The notes under the pieces: generated by a model
Database searches by the model: none
Seen by the model: only the letters and a program-made list of their open reading frames with translations
What the model was told of the DNA's origin: nothing
Origin: Epiperipatus broadwayi
Taxonomy: Eukaryota; Onychophora; Udeonychophora; Euonychophora; Peripatidae
Assembly (NCBI GenBank): GCA_028023455.1
Contig: JAQFVV010000554.1
Coordinates: forward strand, 312,001-376,000
Direction: 5' to 3'
DNA length: 64,000 bases
Made by a program: the position numbers and the translations under genes
Shown: positions 1 through 11,171 of the stretch, in pieces
Layout of the letters: each line of letters starts with the position of its first letter
Numbering within the stretch: the first letter of the stretch is position 1

Positions 1-1464
1 ATTAAAAGGAGGCTTTTTTTTTTTTTTAATAATTGGCCATTATCCAATCCAGTTAACCATCTCACATTGGTTGGAAAATGTATAATTGTTGCACCTGGTC
101 AGTCCTACCTTAAGCTATGTTTAATTTAAAGTATAAATATTATTAATAGAATTAAATCTTGAAACTGAAAATAATATAATTAATTTGTGTATGCAAATAG
201 TAAATGTAAGATATTGTCTTGGCTATTAAATATGAATGTGAAGAGATAATAGAAAACTAATTAACAAATGGAAGCTACGTTGCTCAGGATAGGTAACTAA
301 AAATAGTAACTGTTCATTACTCCAGAGAACAAGAGAGCAGAGCAGTTAAAAGGCGGATTGATCCCCAAGCATCACCAAAAAGAATTACTTGGATTGGCCT
401 TGAAACCCAGTCAATTTTAGTCGAATATTCCAAATTAAGGTCCAGGGACATTTAAAGGCCACCCCTGTTTTAATTATCATTTTGGTAGGCCTAAGGATTT
501 TCATAATGTAGTGTAATTAATTTCTACTTATTGTGAATAGCCCACCAATATTAGTTATCTATATTAAAATTGATGTATTTAATCTAGCTTAGTAATAGAA
601 TATTTAATCCTACTGCGCTCTATGGATCTCTTATTTATTTTTTTATGTTACTAATAATGCTAGTTAGAGCCATGATTATTTTTGGGATTTCAGACACAGC
701 AACATCCAAAAAGGAGATCTATATTCGACATGAATCTCAGATGACAAAAGTATATCTTAGAATAATGGTGTCCCATCTACCATGTTTCCCCAAAATAAGA
801 CCTAACTAGAAAATAAGCCTTAGTATGATTTTTCAGGATGTTGATAATATAAGTCCTACCCCATATATAAGACCTAGTTAAATTTGATAGCCTGATGGAC
901 GGATTCCATTCATCCATTGAAACACACGATGGACGTATTGAATTATAAAGTAATGAATATAATATTGAAAAGATTTATATATATATATAACACTTAGGAT
1001 AGGAAAAGAAAAAAACATTTCAAATTCAAATAATGAGTGTATAAATATAAATGTAGATTTTTGTACTTGAATAAATGTTATTCAAAATTATTTTGCAGAC
1101 AGATTCATAACTAATTATTTTAATAAACTTGCAAATACAATTTTCCTTTTATTTATCAACACACCTTTATTCAGTCTGATATGATGTCCAACCATATATA
1201 TTATAAACATTGATATCCAAAAAGTCTGAAACTTATTACTAGCAGGTGATCTTAGTTTACAAATTAATCAAGCCACCTTAAAGTTTCAAATATTATTTCA
1301 AATTAAACATTACTAATTTCAACATTGTATAAATAACTTTTAGTATTCTCATATAATATCAACAAATTAAAAATCCTTCTCCTTTTTCTTTTCAAAAACT
1401 TTATTTTTATTTTTATCTCAATACTGAACATATATATACATATATATTTTAAAAGAAAAAGTGG
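1..1464. other. AT-rich non-coding stretch
   Basis: No ORF with a recognisable domain is visible on either strand. The stretch is AT-rich with short TA runs. The only structured part is the MITE-like segment near 784-905, listed separately. The phrase around 1040-1075 (tagatttttgtacttga) recurs near 3404-3421 just after the plus LINE copy, so short repeat fragments flank the LINE on both sides. Confidence 0.5.
784..905. repeat. MITE-like repeat with ccaaaataagacct motif
   Basis: The segment contains several alternating forms of an 'aataagacct / ataagcctta / taagtcctac' motif, with 'gatttttcaggatg' in the middle. From memory this resembles a small repeat type seen in many animal genomes, but I cannot name the family. 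A related motif (aataagac next to gtcttatt) occurs at 7925-7981. No TSD could be set. Confidence 0.35.
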
Positions 1465-1896
1465 ATGTACTTTTGCTGCGTTATTATATATGATATTCTC
1501 ATATACAACAATGACGCATTAAAAAAGATTGAATATCTCGAATTTTGTAAAATGGTGCAGAAAAGAGTTGAAAATGATATAAGAAAGTATAATTGTAAAC
1601 TAGCAAGGAAAGCTGTAGAAGAGAATAAAATTCTAAAGAGTGTAAAACAACATTTTGATATTGGTAAGAAATTTATATCTGCAATAAGAAAAAAAGTTGG
1701 CATTATTACTAAAAAGAGAGATGACATCATGAAATGTGTAGAAGACTTCTATCAAGAATTATATAATAATAAAGAACAAATGCCTCTTATACCTATTATA
1801 TCTTTCAAATTGCCCAGAATTTTGAATGAGGAAGTGAGACATGCAATGAAATTTATGAAGAAAGGGAAGGCTCCAGGTAATGATGGAATTATATAA
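1465..1896 (+). pseudogene. LINE reverse transcriptase, N-terminal part
   Basis: This 143-residue open frame covers the linker between endonuclease and RT and the start of the RT domain. It ends with the motif KGKAPGNDGII, the conserved 'GKAPGxDG' entry motif of non-LTR reverse transcriptases. The frame then hits a stop at 1894-1896, while the adjoining frame (from 1896) continues directly with RT sequence. A single-base change therefore separates the two parts. The first methionine is not a native start, because the domain is cut at its 5' side. The homologous N-terminal stretch on the minus copy at 4778-5047 begins differently, which is a second sign that this copy is truncated near 1500. 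Confidence 0.75.
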
Positions 1897-2195
1897 TTGA
1901 TATATTAAAAGAAGCAGGTGAAGAAATAGAATTTTTTTTAGCAAAGTTATATACCAAATGTCTAAATGATAAAGATGTACCAGATGATTGGAATAATGCA
2001 GTATTAATATTAATATTTAAAAAAGGTGATAAAGAAGATATTAGAAATTACAGACCTATCAGCCTTTTATCAGTTTTATACAAAATTTTTACTAAGATAA
2101 TTACAACTCATCTACAGAAAACACTGGATTTCCACCAACCAAGGGAACAGGCTGGATTTAAAAGTGGTTTTAATACAGTAGATCATATCCAGGTA

Positions 2196-3263
2196 TTGAG
2201 AGAAATTATAGAAAGGACAAATGAATATGAGTTGTCATTATGTTTTGGATTTGTAGATTATGAAAAGGCATTTGATTCTATAAACATTTCTTCGGTGATT
2301 AAAGCATTGGATCATCAAGGTATAGATCCAGGATATTGTCATATTTTAAAGAATATTTATAAAAATGCAACAGCAACAATTAGATTACATAGTGATAGTA
2401 GGAAAATCAACATTGAAAAGGGTGTAAGACAGGGTGACTCCACATCTCCAAAACTTTTTACAGCAGTGCTGCAAGAAGTATTTTGTGGATTAAAATGGGA
2501 AGCTAAAGGAATTAAAGGAGATTATTTAAGATATTTAGATTTTGCAGATGATGTAGTTGTTTTTTCAAATAATGCTTTAGAGCTACAGGAAATGTTACAG
2601 GAGTTATCAGATGAAAGTAGGAAAGTAGGGCTAAACATAAATGTTAAAAAGACTAAATTAATGTTTAATAAATTTTCTCAAAATATGAAAATAAAGATTG
2701 ATTATGATGAGTTAGAAGAAGTTAACAATTACAAATACCTTGGTCATATTATTAATACAAATGGAAATATAATGGATGAAATTAATCATAGAATTAAACT
2801 TGGTTGGAGTGCTTTTGGTAGAAATAACTTGATACTAAAAGGAAATATGCCTATGTGTTTGAAAATAAAGGTTTTTAATAAATGTGTTTTTCCAGTTCTT
2901 ACTTATGGATCTGAGACTTGGACACTTAATGGAAGAGCAATACAGAGACTTCAGACCACTCAAAGAAGTGTGGAGAGATGCATGTTGGGAGTAACAAGAA
3001 GAGATCGAAAACACAATGTAAGAGTAAGAGAACAAACAGGTGTTACTGATCTCAAAGAAAAAATTAAAAGACTGAAGTGGAGTTGGGCTGGACATATTGC
3101 TAGAAGAGATGATAATAGATGGACAATTGAAATTTTAAACGGGATTCTAAGAGATTGTAAAAGACCCAGAAAGAGACTACATGTGAGATGGATGGATGAA
3201 AGAAGAAAGTGTGCAGGGGTGATGTGGAGAAGAAAAGCTAAAGATAAGAAAAGATGGATTTAA
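2196..3263 (+). CDS. LINE reverse transcriptase (RTE-like), C-terminal 355 residues
   Basis: The product would copy element RNA into DNA at a nicked chromosomal site. Seen here: FVDYEKAFDS at residues 19-28 (first catalytic aspartate), GVRQGDSTSP at 76-85, and the active-site motif YLDFADDVVVFS at 113-124. A C-terminal region follows with YLGHII (181-186), TYGSETW (236-242), WAGHIARRDDNRW (297-309) and VRWMDE (330-335), which is typical of RTE and related LINE clades. The same frame is open upstream to 1896 and includes RNYRPISLL, so 2196 is only the first methionine. All visible catalytic residues are present, but the protein lacks its endonuclease and the frame is broken at about 1895. Activity in its own right is unlikely. 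The clade assignment is from pattern recognition. Confidence 0.85.
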   Translation: MREIIERTNEYELSLCFGFVDYEKAFDSINISSVIKALDHQGIDPGYCHILKNIYKNATATIRLHSDSRKINIEKGVRQGDSTSPKLFTAVLQEVFCGLKWEAKGIKGDYLRYLDFADDVVVFSNNALELQEMLQELSDESRKVGLNINVKKTKLMFNKFSQNMKIKIDYDELEEVNNYKYLGHIINTNGNIMDEINHRIKLGWSAFGRNNLILKGNMPMCLKIKVFNKCVFPVLTYGSETWTLNGRAIQRLQTTQRSVERCMLGVTRRDRKHNVRVREQTGVTDLKEKIKRLKWSWAGHIARRDDNRWTIEILNGILRDCKRPRKRLHVRWMDERRKCAGVMWRRKAKDKKRWI

Positions 3264-3437
3264 CTTGGAGAGACCTTCATCCTGCAGTGGATTGATAATG
3301 GTTGATGATTCTCATATATAATGAGAATGTTTTGTGATATGATTTTAATCATAAATAGAACATATTCAAACAGTAGTAAAAATATTTATGTGATGTTGAA
3401 TAAATAGATTTTTGTACTTGAAAATATATATACATAT

Positions 3438-5047
3438 CATCATCATTAACCATTATCAATCCACTGCAGTATGAAGGTCTTTCCAAGTTCAATCCATCTT
3501 CTCTGATCTTCAGCTTCTTTTCTCCATATCATCCCTACACACTTTCTTATTTCATCCATCCATCTGACATGTGGTCTTTTACAGTCTCTTGGAATCCAGT
3601 TTAAGATTTCAATTGTTCATATATTATCATCTCTTCTAGTAATATGCCCAGAATCCAACTCCACTTTAGTCTTTTAATTTTTTCAATGAGATCAGTAACA
3701 CCTGTTTGTTCTCTTACTTATATATTCCGTTTTTGATTTTTTGTTACTTCCAACATGCATCTCTCCATATTTCTTTGTGTGGTCTGAAGTTTCTGTGTTG
3801 CTCTTCTATTAAGGGTCCAAGTCTCAGATCTATAAGTAAGAACTGGCAAAACATATTTATTAAAAATCTTCCTTTTCAAACACTTAGGCATATTTCTTTT
3901 TAATATCAAGTTATTTCTACCAAAAGCACTCCAAACAAGTTTAATTTTAATGATTAATTTCATACATTAAGTTACCATCTGTAATAATAATCTGACCAAG
4001 GTATTTGTAGTTGTTAATTTCTTCTTATTATAATCAATCTTTATTTTCATATTTTGAGAAAATCCATTAAACATTACTTTAGTCTTTTTAATATTTATCT
4101 TTAGTCCTACTTTCATTTGATAACTCTTGCAATATTTCCTGCAACTCTAAAGCATTATTTGCAAAAATAACTACATCATCTGCAAAATCTAAATGACTTA
4201 AATAATCTCCATTTACTTTCACTTTTTTAGCTTTTCATTTTAATCCACAAAATACTTCTCAGATCTATACCTTGATGATCCAAATGCCTTTTCATAATCT
4301 ACAAATCTGAAGCATACTGACTACTCATATTCATTTGTCCATTCTATAACTTCTCTCAATACCTGGATATGATCTACTGTACTAAACCACTTTTAAATCC
4401 AGCTTGTTCTCTTAGTTGTTGGAAATCCAATGTTCTCTCTAAACAGGCTGTAATTATCTTGCTAAAAAGTTTGTATAAAACTGACAAAAGGCTGATAGGT
4501 TTGTAATTTCTAATATCTTCTTTATCATCTTTTTTAAATATTAATATTACTACTGCATTCTTCCAATCATCTGGTACATCTTTATCATTTAGACATTTGG
4601 TATATAATTTTGTTTTAAAATTTTTTTATTTCTTCACCTGTTTCTTTTAATATATCAATTATAATTCCATCATTACCTGGATCCTTTCCTTTTTTCATAA
4701 ATTGTATGTCTCATTTCATTTAAAATTCTGACAATTCAGAAGATATAATAGATATAGGAGGTGCTTGTTCTTTATTGCTATATAATTCTTGATAGGTCTT
4801 CTACCCATTTCATGATGTCATCTCTCTTTTTAGTAATAATTCCATCTTTTTTTCTTATTGCAGATATAAATTTCCTGCCAATATCAAAATGTTGTTTTAC
4901 AGTCTTTAGACTTTTAGTCTCTTCTACAGCTTTCCTTGTTAGTTCACAGTTATACTTTCTTATATCATTTTCAACTTTTTTATACTTTCTTATATACATA
5001 TCGTAACAGTTTTTGTACATTTGTAACAGTTTAGCATTTGAAGACAT
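3438..5047 (-). mobile_element. RTE-like LINE, decayed minus-strand copy
   Basis: This is the same LINE as at 1465-3310, inverted so that the two 3' ends face each other about 130 bp apart. Fragments of the RT are readable in several frames: LVWSAFGRNNLILK and VLPVLTYRSETWTLN around 3718-3963, and VENDIRKYNCELTRKAVEET around 4778-5047. In between, the catalytic FADD region falls near 4155-4190 and is broken by frameshifts and substitutions. The copy is clearly older than its plus-strand neighbour. The element at 5057 is inserted right at its 5' edge. Confidence 0.85.
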
Positions 5048-5056
5048 TGATTATAT

Positions 5057-6156
5057 GGTAATCCTGACTTTTAGCGTCCCGAACAATTCGCCCTCTATTT
5101 TTAAAAAAATGAACTAACTACTTTTTCACACCTAAAAAAAAAAGTGTATGTAACTATATCCAAGTGTATATGCTAATAAAAAAAGATTAAAAAAAATACT
5201 TACATTTACATGCGTATTTTTCACGTATAGCGGTCTTTGCTGTATATAGAACTGTAAATAAATGACGTATATTAACTGTAAATGTTTTTCCGTAAAGAAG
5301 AATAAATAACAAGAAAAGAAACTTACATTTTTAGGAGTAATTGGAAGCCACACAAGCGAGGAAATGCACGAAAAGGTCGTCGCGTGCGTGCAGATTTCTG
5401 AAAGAAAATTCCTGCAGGTAGGATGAGAACAAAGGTGTGCTCATCCCAAATTGGTATTTTAGCTTATGCTTTGACAGAGTGGACATAGGCAGAATTCCAC
5501 GCGGTCAAGCAAAAGTAGTTCAGAATTTGTCACGTGTCAAAAAACCAATTCACATTTAGGATCCGGGTGTCGAACTCTGGCAATCTATATATGTAATTTC
5601 AGAGTATATGTAACTATAAATTTATTTTTTACATGAACATCAATAAATCAAATGGATGTAATTGCAGAGTATATGTAACTATAAATGTCTTTTTTACATG
5701 AAGATGAATAAATAAAATGGATGTAACAAAACTTAATTTTTTAGGCTCTATTTAGTCTCACGCAAAGTTGCTATAAAAATTATGAACTACTGACGTGTGC
5801 TCTTCCTTCCGATGACAAATTCTGAACTACTTTTGCTTGACCGCGTGGAATTCTGTCGTTATAAAAAATGGACGGATCCTAAATATGAGTTTGTTTTTTT
5901 GTTATTGAGTGTTCTTTATGTAAAAACATTTAGAGTTAATATACGTCATTTGTTTACAGTTCTACATGCAGCAAAGACCGCTATAAGTGAAAAATACGCA
6001 TGAAAATGTAAGTATTTTTTTTAACATTTTTTTTTATTACCATTTACACTTGGATATAGTTACATACACTTTTTTTTTTAGGTGTGAAAAAGTAGTTAGT
6101 TCATTTTTTTAAAAATAGAGGGCGAATTGTTCGGGACGCTAAAAGTCAGGATTACC
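5057..6156. mobile_element. 1.1 kb foldback DNA element with 8-bp TSD
   Basis: The element begins ggtaatcctgactttta and ends with its exact reverse complement. It is flanked by the direct repeat gattatat (5049-5056 and 6157-6164), an 8-bp target duplication. The two arms pair over most of their length. For example, cagaattccacgcggtcaag near 5491 matches inverted sequence near 5850, and the bases for gcggtctttgctg near 5230 match inverted sequence near 5975. Each arm is about 480 bp, with small indels. No transposase is encoded, and the 5132-5353 and 5797-6003 ORFs are arm sequence without recognisable domains. Long TIRs with an 8-bp TSD suggest a MULE-like or Foldback-like non-autonomous element; the superfamily is unproven. 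Confidence 0.8.
5585..5727. repeat. Tandem repeat in the foldback loop
   Basis: Two copies of a unit of about 70 bp, built around cagagtatatgtaactataa, a T-rich run with acatgaa, and aataaaatggatgtaa, lie in the unpaired centre of the foldback. Tandem repeats in the loop are common in Foldback-type elements. Confidence 0.6.
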
Positions 6157-6164
6157 GATTATAT

Positions 6165-7914
6165 TTACTGTTACCTCAAAGAAGGAGCAAATATAAACCT
6201 AATTAGCTTTTAAGTCTATATTCCTGACGGAACACTGAAAAAATACGCACCTATTATTCCAACATTATATTTCCCGGTCAGACGCCCCTTGGCTGCTAAA
6301 CAAAAGTATTCATAAGGAATGCTTTATTAGGCATACAGTGCTTAAAATATTTATAATTTTTTTCCAGAGATTAGCATGGTATCAGAAGAATATAAGTATA
6401 TAGCCCCCCTCCTCTTTCTTTGTTTATTCCACTTTTTCTTTTCTTCAGAATAAAAAAAAATATTTATTTGCCCCTTATTTTATTTAAAACTAAAGTTAAC
6501 CACATAAGTTTTAATAACCTAGATTTAATTTGCTATTGTTATTTGTTGGCTTGGTGAAAAAAAAATTAAGCAAGACAACTATTTTTTAGCAGTAATAATG
6601 TTTAATTAAAAAAAATTATCAAGTTAAATGGCATAATGAATTCAAATATCTAAAATAACAAACAAATCTATAAGCATTGAAATAATATAATTATATTGCA
6701 GAATAGCTAATTAGCAAAAGTCCAGCATAAAGTAATTGTTCCTTTATCTAACAAAAATAACCTCTAGTAATAGTTCTCTCCCCCCCCCCCCTTATTTTAA
6801 ATATTGTGCAATTTTAAACTAGTCTGTTTCTTTTTATATAAAATAAATCAATACATGTATGTTTGATAGAAAATGTTTACCTAGGTTATTAGACATCCAG
6901 CACTCTATAGACCATCCTGTGGGAAGCACCCACTTCTTTTGCAGAGATGGTTGATTCTTCACTAGGCACTCTGGCTGGCTGGGTTATTCTTGGTGTGGTC
7001 TGTTGCAGTTGGTTTAGTCTCATTCTTTCTTGCTTTCATGTTTCTTAGCATTCATTCCTTTCTTCAGGCATAGCATGGTTAACAATGGCAATCTATTTAA
7101 CAGGCAAGACAGCAGATGTTCTTTCAGGGGTGAGTTACAATTCAGATGGGCAAAGACCAAGCAAACGCCCATTTAGGGCCACTAGCCACGCATATTAACA
7201 GATATAAGTCTGCCAATATTGATCGGAAATGCTAGTCTCATGTTTTAGTTCTTTACACAAATCCGATAACAGAAAATCCAAAAATAAACTAATTAATAAT
7301 CTCGTTCTGCCTTATTTATAGATTTGTCAGCTATTGTTTACTAGAATGCCACTAATTAACAATATGTCCCTTCACACATTTATTTTTATCTTATACAGAT
7401 CTGTGATGAAAATTTTGTACAAGTTTCACATTTAAATAAAATTTACATTTAAACTTACTTTTTTACAATGTTTTAAATATCATAACTTTCTAATACCTTT
7501 AATTTGCCTATAAGTTTCTAATAACTTTTATTTATCTTTTTTCTTTCAAATAACTGATTTTAAAGAGAAAAAGAGATGTACTTTGTTATACACCCCCTTC
7601 CCTTTCTTTTTTTTTTTTCACCTTTATTCATTATTACCTTTCTTATATATATATTTTTAGAAATAAAAGTCTTTACAGACTAATTTTCAACTAATTATTA
7701 ACCCTTTCACGAGTTTTATATATACTTTTTTCCTTTTTTTTTTTTTTGAAAAATATCATTGACCTAATTCTTTTAATTTCTTTGTTTGTTTCACTTTTAC
7801 CCTTTAATTAATTTCCCTTTTTTATTATTATTAATAATAAATACATACATGTGTGACTACAACCGTATGTAGTCGGCACAATATATATATTGTACATGAA
7901 AAAATAATACATAC
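6165..7914. other. AT-rich non-coding stretch
   Basis: No coding signature is visible. It contains a C-run at 6781-6792, T-runs near 7608-7618 and 7734-7746, and A- or T-rich simple sequence. A somewhat less AT-rich patch around 6890-7180 has no recognised domain in any frame. Confidence 0.5.
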
Positions 7915-7924
7915 CATGAAAATA

Positions 7925-7981
7925 TACCTTGAGCTGTCTTTTGGAACAAAAATTAAAATAAGACTGGGTCTTATTTTCAGA
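7925..7981. repeat. MITE-like fragment (aaaataagac family)
   Basis: The stretch contains tggaacaaaaattaaaataa followed by gactgggtcttattttcag. The internal aataagac/gtcttatt pair forms a short inverted repeat. It resembles, from memory, a short palindromic repeat widespread in animal genomes. It directly abuts the LINE fragment starting at 7986. Confidence 0.4.
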
Positions 7982-7985
7982 GAAA

Positions 7986-8342
7986 TCATCATCAACCATT
8001 ATCAATCCACTGCAGGATGAAGGTCTCTCCAAGTTCAATCCATCTTTTCCTATCTTTAGCTTCTCTTCTCCACATCACCTTTGCACACTCTCTTATTTCA
8101 TCCATCCATCTCACATATGGTCTCTTTCTGGGTCTTTTACAATCTCTTGGAATCCAGTTTAAAATTTCAATTGTCCATCTATAATCATCTCTTCTAGCAA
8201 TATGCCCAGCCCAACTCCACTTCAGTCTTTTAATTTTTTCAATGAGATCAGTAACACCTGATTGTTCTCTTACCCATACATTGTGTTTTCGATCTCTTCT
8301 TGTTACTCCCAACATGCATCTCTCCATACTTCTTTGAGTGGT
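7986..8342 (-). mobile_element. LINE 3' fragment with open C-terminal RT frame
   Basis: This third copy of the RTE-like LINE keeps only its last 350 bp or so. The minus-strand frame 7992-8327 encodes MERCMLGVTRRDRKHN, then WAGHIARRDDYRW, RPRKRPYVRWMDEI and a C-terminus at ILQWIDNG. It is nearly collinear with residues 259-355 of the copy at 2196-3263 and runs about 15 residues further, because that copy has an earlier stop. Homology stops at 8342, a normal 5' truncation point. Its open frame and close match to the plus copy suggest a relatively recent insertion. Confidence 0.85.
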
Positions 8343-9000
8343 GAGTTTATTGGCTTTTTACCTCTGAGTTTAAGAATATTTTTTCCAATTTATATAATTA
8401 TTCAGAGAAATACAGTACTTAAAAATTTGTTATACATTTTCTGTAAGTCAATTTCTCTTCTGACATTTGGTGGAGAAATGTGTGCAAAAGTAGGAAGCAA
8501 TTGTAAAGGAGTGGATCTGAGTAGAAATATCTTCTATATTAGTATTTAATTAAATTGTCAGATGTTTAGTATTTATAAGATGCTTTCATCAAACTCCCAA
8601 TAGTTCAGATAGTTTTCTGAGGATATTTTTCTAGAAATAACTTTAGATCTAACCTTAGATAAATAAGAAAAATAAGTTAGGTTGTAATATAAGATTCAAA
8701 TAAATACATGATTAGGATTATACATTAAGCTAGCATTACAAAATGTTTTTATATTCACAGTACTAAATGTTTTCTTATTGATTAAATGAAATGTTGAGCT
8801 CAATGTTTTTGCTAGATTAATAATAAGATCATAATATTTTCAAAAGATTTTTTCAAACTTTTCATAACCCTATTGAAAAATTTTTTCTTCTGGAAAACAA
8901 CTTTTATGTGTGGTGTTAAAGTAATGTCATCAGCATAAATGAATTTCCTCCATTCTGTTTCTGGAAGGTCACTTTTATAAATGCCCTACATGATTTGTGG
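8343..9000. other. AT-rich non-coding stretch
   Basis: No domain or repeat partner was recognised. The short ORF running out of the LINE fragment at 8262-8549 is an antisense read-through without domain signature. Confidence 0.4.
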
Positions 9001-9009
9001 CAGTGGTGG

Positions 9010-9810
9010 AGGGTTACACTGTGGGGTTATATAAGATTCTTGGATTGAATACTCATTTCTGATGTTCATGGCACTCAAACTTCTTTTGACTCTTGAGCAC
9101 TGAAACATCAAATGACCACCATTTATTCTGCTTACATAATATGTTAAAACACTAGCAACTCTCTCCATACCATAATCCCACCAAGTATAAGCCATAGTAT
9201 TTAATGGATGTTAGAAAGTTTGTTCACAAAATCCTTAATGTATACCCATCCAATATCCCCAGTCCAGTTTTTAGCTTATAGTTTCATCAATGAGAAACCT
9301 TGAATCTAAACCTAACATACCTAGATATTTGGATCAAATGAACCATACTAGTAGCTACTTTTTACCTTTTTAGTTAACTACAAAACTATGATCCTAAACT
9401 GTTAGTCCACTGATGTTTCAATCCAAGCTTATTCACTTGTATGGTCATACAGATCTGAACCCAGTTCAGTATCTATACATTTTGGTGTCTTTGATTTTTT
9501 TAATAACCATAGTCACCATCCTATAGTCTGGATTGGTGTTAAACCACTAAAATATCACATGATCAACATTTATCATGTACGCAAGATGTTAAAACATAGC
9601 AATTCTCTCCATAAAGTAGTACCATCAAGTGCAAGCCATAGTAATCAATGGATGGTAGAATGTTTGTTTATCAAAATTCCTATCTAATGTACACTCATCC
9701 AATACCCTCAGACTAGTTTTTAGCTTATGATTTCATCAATGAGAAGCCTTGGATCTGAGCACTGCACCTAGATCTTTGGACCTAATGCACCCCTTCGGTA
9801 GCTACTCTTG
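9010..9810. repeat. Diverged repeat, two direct copies (family P4)
   Basis: Two related units lie in the same orientation, roughly 9030-9350 and 9500-9800. Both contain gcaactctctccata or gcaattctctccata, caag-gcaagccatagta, an aatggatg-tagaa-gtttgtt segment, a cccatccaata or ctcatccaata segment, and tttttagcttat with ttcatcaatgagaa. A related copy arranged as a palindrome lies at 30,480-30,890. There is no coding content. Confidence 0.6.
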
Positions 9811-10314
9811 AGCAACAAAGCCATTGAATTATTTATTGCATTTACTAATATTAAATAAAGTAGGTGAAAGATTATCCCATGTGATAGAAGATTTTGTAAT
9901 TTTTAAAAATCTATGATGATTGTTATTTATTTTCTTGAATTTTTCTATTGGAGGTCATATTTTAATCAACTAAATAAATATTTTCCTACATTTAAGAAAT
10001 AGATTGCTAAAGATCAGATCAGATTTTTGCTAAAGGTAAAATTTATTCACATCATCTCTATTCTGATCTAACCCAAAGTTTCTCAGCTCCATCCTGGTCT
10101 ACACTCATCCTACTTTACAGCTAGATATTTCTTACCTTTTGGTGAAATTCTTGTCAATATGATTTTTTTTCAAATAGGTTGTAGAAAACATATAACAATA
10201 ATATTGAATAACCTTTTTTGGGGGGATCATTTTTAGGTTTATTTGTTTTTAAGATTGTATAATTTTGTTTTTATGCCAAATTTTTGGAATAGTTTATGTA
10301 TAAATAATATTGCT
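9811..10314. other. AT-rich non-coding stretch
   Basis: Nothing is recognised apart from T-rich runs. It lies between the P4 repeats and the P1 palindrome. Confidence 0.4.
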
Positions 10315-10990
10315 GAACATGTTGTCCTGAAGGTTTGTGATGTTGGGGTTCTAGTTGTATTTTTATATTGGACTATTTCCATCATCTAATATGTGTATTG
10401 AATGTCTTTGGAAAGATGTAAACTTGATTTAAATATTCCAAATACATTCAACTGTTAGTAATAACACATGAAACAGGTTAGTATATGCACACTGTTTTGA
10501 GAGGTATTGTTCTTCCCTCTTCTTCAGGTGTTACTGGCTTGACCAGTGACAGTATTAGCATGGGATTCAAACTTGGGTCCTTAGATTCTTGAATTTTAAG
10601 GTGAACTTGGGTCCTTAGATTCTTGATTATTGAATTTTAAGATAACCTTAAAGTTCAATAATCAAGAGTCTAAGGACCCAAGTTCGAATCCTATGCCAGT
10701 ACTGTCACTGGTACCTTAAAATTTAATAATCAATAATCTAAGGACCCAAGTTCAAATCCCATGGTAGTACTGTCACCAGTCAGGTCAGCAACACCTGAAG
10801 AAGAGGGAAGACTAATACCTCTCAAAACGTTGGGCATATACTAACCTGGTTGATGTGCTATTACTAATAGTTGAATGTATTTGGAATATTTAAATAAAGT
10901 TAAATTTTTTTAAAGACATCCAATAGGCATATTAGATTATGGAAATAGCCAAATATAAAAAATACAACTATTGCTGAAGAATATTATTAA
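10315..10990. repeat. Palindromic tRNA-SINE pair (family P1, copy 1)
   Basis: Two inverted arms of roughly 300 bp meet near 10,640. The outer parts are ttggactatttccatcatct (10,366) against the reverse complement of atggaaatagccaa (about 10,938-10,951). Further in, gagaggtattgttcttccct pairs with agggaagactaatacctctc. The inner ends carry Pol III B-box-like sequence: minus-strand ggattcaaactt near 10,562 and plus-strand agttcgaatcc near 10,681, with a further agttcaaatcc near 10,749. The right arm therefore holds a partial head duplication. There is no coding capacity. Related loci lie at 24.7, 31.3 and 49.3 kb. Confidence 0.7.
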
Positions 10991-11125
10991 CATGGTTTGA
11001 TATTGTTGTATTTAGTCTAGATTACACATATAACCACAAATGAATTTACATATGTTTTAATAGTATATTTATTATTAATATATAGATACAAACATACACT
11101 TGATTTATAATATATTTATTACAGA

Positions 11126-11171
<46 letters not shown>

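Larger units (their letters stand above)
1465..3310 (+). mobile_element. RTE-like LINE, 5'-truncated copy
   Basis: This is a non-LTR retrotransposon copy that keeps most of the reverse transcriptase and the 3' end. The apurinic-type endonuclease expected upstream is missing, so the copy is 5'-truncated. The coding part is interrupted by one frame change near 1894-1896. The 3' end after the stop at 3263 is short and finishes at about 3308 in 'ggttgatgat', a GAT-rich tail of the kind RTE-type LINEs often carry. Two more copies lie at 3438-5047 and 7986-8342, both on the minus strand, and both begin at the same 3' terminal sequence. That supports a true element end. No target duplication was found. 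Confidence 0.85.
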
